DNA from: Nannocystis pusilla
Lineage (GTDB): Bacteria; Myxococcota_A; Polyangia; Nannocystales; Nannocystaceae
Reading direction: 5' to 3'
DNA: 64,000 nucleotides
Assembly: GCF_026626665.1 (NCBI RefSeq)
Contig: NZ_JAPNKE010000002.1
Coordinates: 3,287,204 to 3,351,203 of the forward strand
Shown: piece after piece, positions 45,888 to 53,875 of the stretch
How positions within the stretch are numbered: position 1 is the stretch's first letter
How the letters are laid out: each line of letters starts with the position of its first letter
The notes under the pieces: model-generated
The model's input: the letters and a program-made list of their open reading frames with translations, nothing else
Database searches by the model: none
What the model was told of the DNA's origin: nothing
Program-made: the position numbers and the translations under genes

Positions 45888-47115
45888 TCACCCGGCTCGC
45901 GCGCGGTCACTGCGCCCGCCCTCGACCCAGTTGATGAACATGCACTTCTCGGCCTCGGTCAGGCTGCCGTTGACCGGCATACCGCTCCCGGAGCCGCCGG
46001 GCGCCTGGTTCTGCTGATCGAGGATCTTGAAGATCAGGTAGCTCTCGGCGAGCACCCCGGCTCGACGAGGTCGAGCTGGGCCATCTGGGCCGGCTTGTCG
46101 ACCAGGTTCGTCTTCATGACCTCCGCGCTCTTCAGGTTGAGGCCCCCGAGGTCGGCGTTCATCAGGTGGCAGCCGTTGCCGCACTGCTTCGACACCACCG
46201 AGCTCCACAGCATCGCCGCGTCGACCGCCATGTCCGGGCACGCCGGCAGCGTCAGCAGCCCCTTGCACACGCCGGCGCTGCAGGTGCCGCTCGTGCAGTC
46301 GCTCGCGGCGGCGCACATCTCCCGTCGGCGCACGCCGGGCAGGTCCCGCCGCCGCAGTCGACGTCCGTCTCGTCACCGTTGGCGACCCCGTCGCCGCAGC
46401 CGGCCTGCATGCACGTGTTCGAGCAGGCGTCGTCGTCCACGTCGTTGGCGTCGTCGCAGTCCTCGACGCCGGCCTGGACCTTGCCGTCGCCGCACACCGC
46501 CGCGAGGCAGGCGTTCGTGCAGTCGTCCGAGTCGTCGGCGTTGCCGTCGTCGCACTCCTCCATCCCCTGCACCATCCCGTCGCCGCAGGACTTGAGCCCG
46601 CAGCTGTTGCTGCACGCGTCGTCGTCGACCGCGTTGCCGTCGTCGCACGCCTCGCCGGGCCCGAGGAAGCCGTCGCCGCACGCCGCGGCCTTGCAACCCG
46701 CCACGCACGCGTCGGTGTCGTCGGCGTCGGCGTCGTCACACGCCTCGACGCCCGCGTGTACGAGGCCGTCGCCGCACACCGCGACCTTGCACGCGACGGT
46801 GCAAGCGGCGTCGTCCGCGTTGGCGGAGCCGTCGTCACACTCCTCGTCCGCGTCCGTCACGCCGTCGCCGCAGCCGGGCTCGGCCCCGGTCGTGGGCGCC
46901 GTCGTCGTCATCGGCGTCGTCGTCGCGGGCTCCGGACCCGTGGTGCCCGACGTGCTCTCCTCCACCCCGGTCGTCGACGCCGCCGTGCCCGCAGCGGAGG
47001 TCGACCCGACCTCCGAGCTCGAGCCGTCGTCCTCGGTCGAGCCCAGCGCGCCGCCATCGCCGCATGCCCACGCGCCCAGCGCGAGCGAAAAGAGGAACCA
47101 TCGTTCACCTGCCAC
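45888..47115 (-). CDS. Cysteine-rich (dickkopf-like) repeat lipoprotein with heme-like C-terminal domain, two frameshifts
   Basis: Read across two breaks, this has about 409 residues. The N-terminus [18 protein letters not shown] is a lipoprotein signal, and a Ser/Thr/Glu linker follows. Then come about six units of roughly 34 residues of the type CGDGxVxxxExCDDGNxxDxDxCxxxC (for example [19 protein letters not shown]), the disulfide-rich myxobacterial repeat. A terminal domain follows with [17 protein letters not shown] (CxxxCH) and a typical tail ([37 protein letters not shown]), resembling cytochrome-like domains. The breaks lie near 46322 and at CCCC 46055-46058; each fits one missing base. 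An AAGGAGG site and a GTG at 47115 overlap closely with the preceding small gene. Confidence 0.8.
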
Positions 47116-47117
47116 GC

Positions 47118-47360
47118 TCACCGCCTCCTTTGTGTTGCCGGTCGGGCGCCCCGCACGGGCCCCTGGCACGGCAGACCTCGGGGCACCCAGACCGTCCCCG
47201 TCCGCTCGCACGCGGTCCAGCCGTGACTGCCCCCGCCATCGCAGGCGCCCGCCGCGGGGACGCAGATCCAACTCAGGACCAGGTGCGCCGCCAGAGCGAA
47301 CGAGAGCCCGCAGGCGACCTCCAGCGCGCTCGGCACAGACAGGCGTCGGAACCCAGGCAT
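47118..47360 (-). CDS. Small membrane/exported protein, unknown
   Basis: An 80-residue protein with one hydrophobic helix ([22 protein letters not shown]), then a Cys-containing segment ([17 protein letters not shown]) and a basic end (ATQRRR). A GGAGG ribosome-binding site lies 5 bases before the ATG at 47360. Its last codons (AGG AGG CGG TGA) carry the ribosome-binding site of the next gene, whose GTG begins 2 bases after this stop codon. This tight coupling argues that it is real and co-translated with the cysteine-rich lipoprotein. Membership of a known family is not recognised. Confidence 0.55.
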   Translation of the reverse strand: MPGFRRLSVPSALEVACGLSFALAAHLVLSWICVPAAGACDGGGSHGWTACERTGTVWVPRGLPCQGPVRGARPATQRRR

Positions 47361-47511
47361 GAAGCCTCCGTTCGCTTGGACCGAGCCCGACCGATCTCTT
47401 CCAAGAGACGAGGCCCGACGGCCCGGCGAGGACGCGCGCCCTCGCCCCGTCTGCACCGCCCTGCATGACCGGCGCCCTCGACGCCGACGACGAGCGAGCT
47501 CCGCCTGTCAC

Positions 47512-47568
47512 GATGAACATGTCCTCGTGGACATGTGTCAACGGACATGCGCGCATGAGCATGCGCAG
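47512..47568. repeat. Palindromes downstream of the V4R-like gene
   Basis: GAACATGTCCTCGTGGACATG, ACGGACATGC and GCGCATGAGCATGCGC copies lie here. They are on the 3' side of the gene at 47606-48118 and upstream of the small membrane protein gene. Confidence 0.7.
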
Positions 47569-47605
47569 GCGGCGACGGCCCGGCGCCGCCGATGCGCCGT
47601 TCGCC

Positions 47606-48118
47606 CTACCAGCTCACGTGGTACGTGCAGGTCGGCGCGCCCTCGTCCTGGCAGCCGTCGGCCCCGTGCTCGATCAGCGGCTTGACCCCGTAGCGGGCGC
47701 AGCAGCCCTCGATGATGCCGATGTTGAACGGGCACAGGCCGCGCTGCGTGCGGACGATCGTCGCGCTGTAGTCGTCCTCGAGCGTGCAGAAGATGTCGCC
47801 GACGTCGCCGCCGCGGATGTTGAGCTTGAACGCGGCGCCGAGGCTCATCAGCACCTTCTGCACGCTGTCGATGCCGGGCGGGAACGGGGCCGCCTCGATC
47901 ATCTTCCGGCCGACGTTGATGACCGCCGCGCGACCGACCTTCTCGCCGATCCGGTAGAAGATCGCGCTCGCCCACTCGTAGTCGTACCAGCGCTCCGGAT
48001 CGATCCGGCTCACCCCGGCGTCGTGGAGGATCTTCTGCACCACGCTGTTCGCCTCGCCGAACGCGAGGACGAACGAGTTCAAGGCCGCCCCGTAGTACTC
48101 CGGCTTCGCTGCGCTCAT
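47606..48118 (-). CDS. V4R/4-vinyl-reductase-like domain protein
   Basis: A 170-residue cytoplasmic protein. The helical first half ([40 protein letters not shown]) and the beta half ending [20 protein letters not shown] and [12 protein letters not shown] match the general pattern of V4R (heme-NO-binding-like) small-molecule-binding domains, whose ends often read CxY. Several Cys cluster near the end (CCARYG, DGCQDEG, PTCTY), so a metal or hydrophobic ligand is possible. It could instead belong to a myxobacteria-restricted family. The ATG at 48118 fits the domain start. Confidence 0.55.
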   Translation of the reverse strand: MSAAKPEYYGAALNSFVLAFGEANSVVQKILHDAGVSRIDPERWYDYEWASAIFYRIGEKVGRAAVINVGRKMIEAAPFPPGIDSVQKVLMSLGAAFKLNIRGGDVGDIFCTLEDDYSATIVRTQRGLCPFNIGIIEGCCARYGVKPLIEHGADGCQDEGAPTCTYHVSW

Positions 48119-48223
48119 CGGCCGGCAGTGTCGACCGACGGCGACGCCGCGCCAATCAGGGCCCCCGCGCTCTCCATGAGACGAGGGCGGCGCGCCGCGC
48201 GGCGCGTCCGCGGGCGCCGACCG

Positions 48224-48763
48224 TCACACCTCGGTGATGCGCCCGTTCACCGCCACGAAGCAGCGCACCTCGAGCGCCGCCGCCTGGGCCTTGCGCTCGG
48301 CCGACAGCGGGCCCTCCGAGATCAACCAGACATGTCCTTTCGGCCATGCAGTTTCGGACAGCCTGGCGCGCGCGGTCTTGACGAGCGCCGCCATCCGCGT
48401 CGGGTCGAGGTCGGCGTCGCGCCCGGCGCACAGCACCGCCAGCCCCGGCGACGAGCGGTGGAGGCGACGGCTCACGGCGAGCGCGCCGAGGCCGAGGCCG
48501 CCGAGCGTGTAGCCGGCCACCGAGCGGACCGCCGGCCCGCCCGCGGCGCTCTCGGCCCTCGCCGGGCGCGGCGCGGTCAGCAGCACCAGCGCCGCCGCCC
48601 CCAGCCCGAGCGCACCGGACAGCCGCAAGCCGCGGGCGGCGCGGCGCGGGATCCGGGCGCACAACTCGTCGACCGACAGCGCGACCTCCTGCGGCTCGTC
48701 GTCGAGCGGGACGCGGGCGCACAGCCACGGGATGCAGCGCTCCCGGGTAAAGACCCTCGACAT
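48224..48763 (-). CDS. Membrane-associated protein of unknown function
   Basis: A 179-residue protein. The first about 45 residues are soluble (DDEPQEVALSVDELCARIPR). Two hydrophobic segments follow (LSGALGLGAAALVLLTAP, SVAGYTLGGLGLGALAVS). The C-terminal domain has VWLISEGPLSAERKAQAAALE and a terminal VRCFVAVNGRITEV, which resembles the end of restriction-endonuclease-like folds but lacks clear catalytic residues. An in-frame palindrome copy at 48329-48362 encodes AWPKGHVWL. Its ATG (48761-48763) is the centre of a GACATGTC core, and TAGATC ends 6 bases upstream. The function is unknown. Confidence 0.6.
   Translation of the reverse strand: MSRVFTRERCIPWLCARVPLDDEPQEVALSVDELCARIPRRAARGLRLSGALGLGAAALVLLTAPRPARAESAAGGPAVRSVAGYTLGGLGLGALAVSRRLHRSSPGLAVLCAGRDADLDPTRMAALVKTARARLSETAWPKGHVWLISEGPLSAERKAQAAALEVRCFVAVNGRITEV
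48329..48362 (-). repeat. In-frame palindrome in the unknown membrane protein gene
   Basis: AGACATGTCCTTTCGGCCATG and TTTCGGACA lie inside the coding sequence. Confidence 0.65.
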
Positions 48764-48775
48764 GTCCTCGATCTA
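48757..48775 (-). promoter_or_regulatory. -10 element and palindrome at a start codon
   Basis: TAGATC (48775-48770) ends 6 bases before an ATG that lies inside CGAGGACATGTCGAG. Confidence 0.45.
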
Positions 48776-48878
48776 CCCGATCTGTCCGCAGCGTTCATGA
48801 GGATCGTGCCGACACCGCCGCGCCCGCGGACGCCTGGCCGTCGCCGTCCGCCGACCTCGCACCATCACCGATCCGAAT

Positions 48879-48909
48879 CACATGTCCCTGAAGACATGCT
48901 CGAACATAC
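48879..48909. repeat. Palindromes in a divergent gap
   Basis: CACATGTCCCTGAAGACATG and CGAACATACAGG lie between divergent genes. This is one of the few copies outside a 3' end. Confidence 0.6.
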
Positions 48910-49033
48910 AGGCAACCCGACATACCCGCGCGCGCCGGCCGGCCCGGCGACAGCTCCGGATCGCCGGGCCTCGTCCGCCCGGCCCGTTCCGCCGCTTCCG
49001 ACGCGCCGCCGTTCGTGCTAGCCGGAAGCGCGC

Positions 49034-49732
49034 ATGTCCCCTCGCCTCCTTGCGCTCGCGCTCGCCAGCGCTGCGTGCGCTCCGTCCGTCTCCAGGCCCA
49101 TGCCGCCCTCCGCGCCCGTCCCCTCCGCGCCCGCGTCCTCTGCTGCGCACCCCGACATCGTCCAGGCCGGCGACCCGGTGCTGCGCAGCCGCGCCGCCGA
49201 GCTCGCGGTCGAGCGGATCTCCACGCCCGAGATCCAGGAGCTCGTCGACCGCATGATCGCGACCATGCGAGCGGCCCCGGGCGTGGGGCTGGCCGCGCCG
49301 CAGCTCGGCGTCCCGCTGCGGATCCTCGTGCTCGAGGACCGGGCCGATCTCATGGCTCGCCTCACGCCGGCCGAGCTGCGCGAGCGCGAGCGCGTCAAGC
49401 TGCCGGTGCACGTGTTCATCAACCCGGTGCTGCGGCCGGTGGGCGACGACCGGCGGACCTTCTTCGAGGGGTGCCTCAGCGTCCACGGCTACACCGCGCT
49501 GGTCGAGCGTCACGCCGAGGTCGAGGTCACCGGCCTCGACCGGCGCGGTCAGCCGCAGACCCTGCGGGTGCGCGGCTGGCCCGCCCGGATCCTGCAACAC
49601 GAGGTCGACCACCTCGACGGCACCCTCTACGTCGACCGCATGTTGACGCGCTCCTTCTCCACCGGCGACCAGGTCCGGGCGCGCCACGCCGGCCGGCCGA
49701 TCGCCGACATCCTCGCCGAATTCTCCCGCTGA
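49034..49732 (+). CDS. def: Peptide deformylase with lipoprotein signal
   Basis: A 232-residue metalloenzyme of the peptide deformylase family, which removes formyl groups from nascent protein starts. All three family motifs are intact: GVGLAAPQ, EGCLSV (metal Cys) and HEVDHLDG (metal His residues plus catalytic Glu). Unusually, it begins MSPRLLALALASAAC, a plausible lipobox signal, and a Pro/Ser/Ala spacer of about 25 residues precedes the enzyme domain. If processed, the enzyme would sit outside the cytoplasm, where formyl-Met substrates should be rare. The ATG at 49034 is the first possible; a start within the spacer is conceivable, but no other strong start is seen. A housekeeping deformylase is expected elsewhere in the genome. 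Confidence 0.85.
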   Translation: MSPRLLALALASAACAPSVSRPMPPSAPVPSAPASSAAHPDIVQAGDPVLRSRAAELAVERISTPEIQELVDRMIATMRAAPGVGLAAPQLGVPLRILVLEDRADLMARLTPAELRERERVKLPVHVFINPVLRPVGDDRRTFFEGCLSVHGYTALVERHAEVEVTGLDRRGQPQTLRVRGWPARILQHEVDHLDGTLYVDRMLTRSFSTGDQVRARHAGRPIADILAEFSR

Positions 49733-49826
49733 GCCGCCTGCACGCGCGAGTTCCGGGGGGCGCGGCGTGCCGATCCATGACAGACCTCCCGCGACGGGTG
49801 CTATGCAAGCACCGAGGAGCAACGAC

Positions 49827-50240
49827 ATGAGCACCACCGAGATCACCAGCGACAATTTCCAGAGCATCGTCGAGGGCAACGACACGGTGGTGCTCGACTG
49901 CTGGGCCAGCTGGTGCGGCCCCTGCCGCGCCTTCGCCCCCGTCTACGAGGCCGCCTCCGAGCGCCACCAGGGCGTCCTGTGGGGCAAGCTCGACACCGAG
50001 GCCCAGCAGGAGCTGGCCGCCGCCTTCGACATCCGCTCGATCCCCACCGTCATGGTGTTCCGCCAGGGCATCCTCCTGTTCCGCCAGGCCGGCATGCTGC
50101 CCGCCAAGGCCCTCGACGAGCTCGTGGGCGAGGTCCAGGGCCTCGACATGGACGACGTCCGGCGCCAGATCGAGGAGCACGAGAAGGCCCACGCCGAGGG
50201 TCGCTGCGACCACGATCACGAGCACGGCCACGAGCACTGA
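49827..50240 (+). CDS. Thioredoxin-like protein with His-rich tail
   Basis: A 137-residue cytoplasmic thioredoxin. The fold is typical, with active site WASWCGPCRAF, cis-Pro in RSIPTVMVFRQG and a normal length to about residue 107. The tail then adds about 30 residues with CDHDHEHGHEH, a metal-binding type sequence. It should reduce protein disulfides, and the tail may bind Ni, Zn or Cu or mediate metal delivery; that is inference. GAGGAG 7 bases before the ATG at 49827 is a good ribosome-binding site. It lies downstream of the deformylase gene with a TATGCA -10-like element in the gap. Confidence 0.88.
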   Translation: MSTTEITSDNFQSIVEGNDTVVLDCWASWCGPCRAFAPVYEAASERHQGVLWGKLDTEAQQELAAAFDIRSIPTVMVFRQGILLFRQAGMLPAKALDELVGEVQGLDMDDVRRQIEEHEKAHAEGRCDHDHEHGHEH

Positions 50241-50249
50241 GCCCGGCGC

Positions 50250-50275
50250 CGACCTGTCCGATCGGACATCCGCGG
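50250..50275. repeat. Palindrome remnant after the thioredoxin gene
   Basis: ACCTGTCCGATCGGACATC lies shortly after the stop codon. Confidence 0.6.
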
Positions 50276-50412
50276 CCGCAAACGTCGTATCGTTCGCCGA
50301 TCGCGGTCGGACGCGCGCCGGTCCGGCGCGTCGACGCGCGCGGGCGCCACCCCTGGGCGCCCACGTGCGCCCAGTGGGCGCCCGGCCGCGAGTTTGCGTG
50401 CGAGACCGGCGA

Positions 50413-50442
50413 TTGAACCGCCGTCGGTGACGCGTGTACCCT
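50413..50442 (+). promoter_or_regulatory. Sigma-70-type promoter of a leaderless gene
   Basis: The -35 TTGAAC (50413-50418) and -10 TACCCT (50437-50442) are 18 bases apart. The ATG at 50449 begins 6 bases after the -10. Confidence 0.6.
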
Positions 50443-50448
50443 CCGCGC

Positions 50449-51153
50449 ATGTCGCTGCTGCGCCCTGTCCTTTTGTTCACGTTCGCGATCCAGGCGGTCG
50501 CGTGTACCGAGCCCGAGCCCGAGGCCACCCCCGCGGAGCTCTACCGGGCGGCCGTGGAGGACGCCGCGGTCCCCGAGGCCGACGAGATCGACGACGACCT
50601 CGTCGCCATCACCCTCGAGAACCCGGACCTCGTGTTCGACGCCGAGGATCGCGTCCTCATGGTCACCTGGACCTCGTACAACGGCTACGACGGCAAGGAG
50701 GGCACCACCATGCCGCTCGGCGTCGAGGTGTGGGTCACCCCGGTCCCCTCGCTCAAGGACTTCTGCACCGCCACCGGCCTGCAGGGCGCCGACCTGTCCG
50801 CGCGCCTCGAGCGGCTCATGGGTCTCCCGCCGGACAACGGCAAGGATCGCCTCGTGACCTTGTGGGTGCCGCTGGACGGCATGTTCCGGCCGAGCCCCGA
50901 CCCCGAGATCGACGACTCGGTGGCCGAGCTCGACTTCCGCGCCGACGTCGATCCCGAGCACAAGATGTGGATCGAGGACCTGCGGGCCGCCTCGTACGGC
51001 GACGACCCCGGCTACCCGTGGACGCAGCTCGGCTACACCTACGACTGGGACGCCGACGCCGGCACCGAGGTCGGCCTCAGCGAGTTCGTCATCCGCGCCG
51101 GCACCGAGGTCGTGGTCGACGGCGTCGCCCACCAGGACGACTACTGCAAGTAG
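50449..51153 (+). CDS. Lipoprotein of unknown function
   Basis: A 234-residue lipoprotein: MSLLRPVLLFTFAIQAVAC is the signal and lipobox. The mature part is acidic (VEDAAVPEADEIDDDLVAIT) and then shows a domain with WTSYNGYDGKEGTTMPLGVE, VWVTPVPSLKDFC, and ends YTYDWDADAGTEVGLSEFVI..DDYCK. Two Cys may pair. I do not recognise the family. The start at 50449 follows a clear promoter. Its 3' end meets a strong hairpin shared with the convergent porin gene. Confidence 0.75.
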   Translation: MSLLRPVLLFTFAIQAVACTEPEPEATPAELYRAAVEDAAVPEADEIDDDLVAITLENPDLVFDAEDRVLMVTWTSYNGYDGKEGTTMPLGVEVWVTPVPSLKDFCTATGLQGADLSARLERLMGLPPDNGKDRLVTLWVPLDGMFRPSPDPEIDDSVAELDFRADVDPEHKMWIEDLRAASYGDDPGYPWTQLGYTYDWDADAGTEVGLSEFVIRAGTEVVVDGVAHQDDYCK

Positions 51154-51163
51154 CACTCGCTGG

Positions 51164-51199
51164 CCTTCGGGACATGTCCTCGTCGACATGTCCCGAAGG
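51164..51199. terminator. Palindromic hairpin, possible bidirectional terminator
   Basis: The arms CCTTCGGGACATGTC (51164-51178) and GACATGTCCCGAAGG (51185-51199) are perfectly complementary, with a 6-base loop (CTCGTC). It starts 10 bases after one stop codon and ends 2 bases before the other, between convergent genes. There is no U-tract, so termination would need another factor or protein binding. Confidence 0.75.
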
Positions 51200-51201
51200 A
51201 C

Positions 51202-52636
51202 TCAGAACGCCGCTGGATCTGCAGGCGGAACCGGTCGACGCCGTTCGCCATCGCCTCGCGCACGGTCGGCCCGAGCAGGCCGTCCCACACGCGGAAGTAG
51301 TCGAACGCGATCTTGAAGTTGTGCTCGGCGATGTACCAGTTGACGCCGCCGCCGAGCTCGTCGCGGTCGATCATCGAGCTCTTGTCGCCGAAGATGTTGC
51401 GGACGAAGCTGTAGCGGGTCACGAACTCGACGTCCGCCGGCGGGATCAGGTAGCCGAACTGGCCGAACCAGCCGACCCCGTCGCGCGCGAGCGCCACCGG
51501 CACCGGCAGCCCCATCTCGTCGACCGCGCCCCCGGGGTTGCGGCGGCGGGCCTTGCGGTAGTGGAACGCCGACTCGAACGACAGCCCGCGCCACTTGAAC
51601 ATCAGGTCGGCGGTCGCGTGGTGGATGTCGGTCGTGCCGCCGTCGGCCGGGCGCGGCCCGTGCACGCCGCGCTCGCCGGGCGCGTCGTCGTGGTACGCGT
51701 AGGCGCCGCCCAGCGACAGGCCGGGCTTCTTCAACCGCTCGAGGTCCCCCTCCGAGTCGTCCTCGAACTTGCCCAGCGGCATCACGGTCAGGCGGCCGAC
51801 GTACAGCGCGCCGGTGTTCGTCAGCTCGTAGGCGTTGCGGCCGTCGCCCATGAACACGCCGAGCGCGTACTTGAGGCGGCCGAGCCCGGCGATGTCGTCC
51901 GAGCGCAGCACCAGGCCGATGTCGCGGTCGAGGTTGAACTCCTCGTTCACGCTCGAGCGGTCGACGAACTGCTGGTTGCCCGACGAGATCACGCGCTGAC
52001 GGCTGAACGGCACCTTCATCTGGCCGAGCCAGACCGTCGCGTCGCGCAGGTACGTGAACTCGACGCGGGCGTCGCGGACCGGGTTGTAGCGGATGCCCGG
52101 CGAGTTGTCGGGCAGCCCGCCCAGCATGTCGCGCGGCGAGAAGCCGAACTGGATGTAGTAGCGGTTGTGCTTGCCGAACACGTTGCCGGCGAACACCACG
52201 CGGGCGCGCCGGATCTGCAGCAGGTGATCGATCGGCTCGCCCGGCATGTTCGGGTGCTCGAGGTCGTAGCGGACCTGCAGGCGCGCCCGGATCGCCAGCA
52301 CGTAGTTGCCGTCCTTCGTCGCCAGTTCGAAGCCGCGGCCCGGCTTGAACTTGAACTTCTGCACCTTCGCGTCCGCCTTGCGATCGAGCTTCGCCGGCGC
52401 GGCGGTCTCGGGCTCGGAGTCGATCGGCGCCGGCCCCTCGCTCGACTCCGCCACCTCCGAGCCCTCGTTCGCCGGCTCCGCGTCGACCGGCCCCGGCGCC
52501 TCGGCGACCGGCGCGGCTCCGCCCTTCGGGCGCTCCGAGTCGGCACCGCGTCGGGCGCGTCGGCGAGCAGCCGAGAGGTCGGCGCCGCCTGCATCATCAG
52601 CGGCCAGGAGAGCGCGAGCGTGAGGTGCAGCGGCAT
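51202..52636 (-). CDS. Outer-membrane porin (phosphate-selective OprO/P-like), two frameshifts
   Basis: Read across two breaks, the protein has about 478 residues. MPLHLTLALSWPLMM is a signal-like start, followed by a Glu/Pro/Ala-rich spacer. The barrel shows FKPGRGFELATKDGNYVLAI, LLQIRRARVVFAGNVFGKHN, RYYIQFGFSPRDMLGG and TVWLGQMKVPFSRQR, typical of Porin_O_P family strands. The corrected end reads RLQIQAAF, with the aromatic last residue expected of the outer-membrane assembly signal; this supports one missing G at about 51217. The other break is near 52545. It likely forms a trimeric channel for anions such as phosphate, but no Pho context is visible. Confidence 0.85.
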
Positions 52637-52834
52637 ACGGAGCGCATCACGGATGCGTGGCGGGATGGTGACGGAAGCGTCACGAAGTGCCTAGTCGCGC
52701 GAGCCCCGCCCTCGCCTGGAAACGGCCGCAAACGCGTCCTGGCGCGGGGGCGTGGGATTGGTCGCATCGGCGCGGATGGCGGAGATCGCCGCAACCCGGC
52801 CTGGCGCGGGCTCGGGCCCGGTCTCCGCAATTCA

Positions 52835-52866
52835 AGGTCATGTCTCTCCGGACATGTTCGATCGGC
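52835..52866. repeat. Palindromes in a divergent gap
   Basis: CATGTCTCTCCGGACATG lies 55-85 bases upstream of the oxidoreductase gene, in the 282-base gap between divergent genes. Confidence 0.6.
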
Positions 52867-52906
52867 CCGGTCAGGGCCGCGCGATCGCGGCAGCCCACGC
52901 GCGTGC

Positions 52907-52912
52907 TAGCGT
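52907..52912 (+). promoter_or_regulatory. -10 element TAGCGT
   Basis: It ends 6 bases before the ATG at 52919. Confidence 0.5.
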
Positions 52913-52918
52913 CCCAAG

Positions 52919-53875
52919 ATGCTGCACGTCGGACTCGTCGGCCCCGGATCGATCGCCGACCGCCGCCTCGCGCCGGCGCTGGCGCAGGTCCGCGGGGCGG
53001 TGCTGTGGAGCGTGTGCTCGCGGGACCGCGAGCGCGCGCAGGCCTTCGCCGGGCGTCACGGCGCGCGCGGCCCGATCTTCACCGACCTCGCCGACATGCT
53101 CGCCGATCCGCGGCTCGACGCGGTCGTCCTCGCCACCCCCGATCGACTCCACGCCGCGCAGGCGATCGCGGCCGCCGCCGCCGGCAAGCACGTGTTCGTC
53201 GAGAAGCCGATGGCCACCGACGTCGCCGACGCCGAGGCCGTCGTGCGCGCCTGCGCGGCCGCCGGGGTCCGCCTCGCCGTCGGCTACCACCTGCGCTTCC
53301 ACCCCGGCCTCCGGGCCCTGCGCGAGCGGATCGTCGCCGGCGAGCTCGGCCGCGTCCTGCACATGCGCGCCACCTGGACCTTCATCGAACGCGACGCCAA
53401 CAACTGGCGCGCCTCGCCCGAGGTCGGCCGCTGGTGGTCGCTCGCGGCCGTCGGCACTCACTGCCTCGACCTCGTGCGCTGGTACCTGCGGCCCGGTCAC
53501 GGCGAGATCGAGCGCGCCCACGCGCTCACCGCCAGCCCCGTCCACCACGGCCCCCACGACGAGACCGCGGCCGTCGCCCTGCGCTTCGCCGGCGGCGCCA
53601 CGGCCGACATCCTCACCTCCGTCATCTTCCGCGCCCCTCGCTCGATCGAGGTGTTCGGCGACGCCGGCTCGGCCCGCGGCGAAGAGGTCCTCGGCCCGCA
53701 CGGCGGCGGTCGGATCGTCGTGGGCGACCGCGAGCTGTCCTATGAGCCAGCCGACCCCTACCTCGGCGAGCTCCAGGACTTCGTCGACGCCGTCGCGCAC
53801 GGCCGCGCGCCCGAGGTCGACGCCGTCGAGGGCCTCGCCAACGTCCGCGGCCTGTGCGAGATGACGTCGGCGTGA
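52919..53875 (+). CDS. Gfo/Idh/MocA-family NAD(P)-dependent oxidoreductase
   Basis: A 318-residue cytoplasmic dehydrogenase. The Rossmann start VGLVGPGSIADRRLAPAL binds the nucleotide. VVLATPDRLHAAQAI and HVFVEKPMATDVADAE (the EKP motif) complete the cofactor site, and YHLRFHPGLRALRERI and the C-terminal domain follow (VGTHCLDLVRWYL, with the His of the catalytic HxxD-like motif). The substrate is probably a sugar or related polyol. Its stop codon overlaps the GTG of the next gene (GTGA), so it is translated with a putative oxygenase. TAGCGT lies 6 bases before the ATG, giving a leaderless start. Confidence 0.88.
   Translation: MLHVGLVGPGSIADRRLAPALAQVRGAVLWSVCSRDRERAQAFAGRHGARGPIFTDLADMLADPRLDAVVLATPDRLHAAQAIAAAAAGKHVFVEKPMATDVADAEAVVRACAAAGVRLAVGYHLRFHPGLRALRERIVAGELGRVLHMRATWTFIERDANNWRASPEVGRWWSLAAVGTHCLDLVRWYLRPGHGEIERAHALTASPVHHGPHDETAAVALRFAGGATADILTSVIFRAPRSIEVFGDAGSARGEEVLGPHGGGRIVVGDRELSYEPADPYLGELQDFVDAVAHGRAPEVDAVEGLANVRGLCEMTSA

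Noticed and set aside
47069..47120. An ATG about 15 bases after the GTG at 47115 as the start of the cysteine-rich lipoprotein
   Set aside because: The GTG at 47115 has an AAGGAGG site and gives a complete signal peptide with a lipobox.
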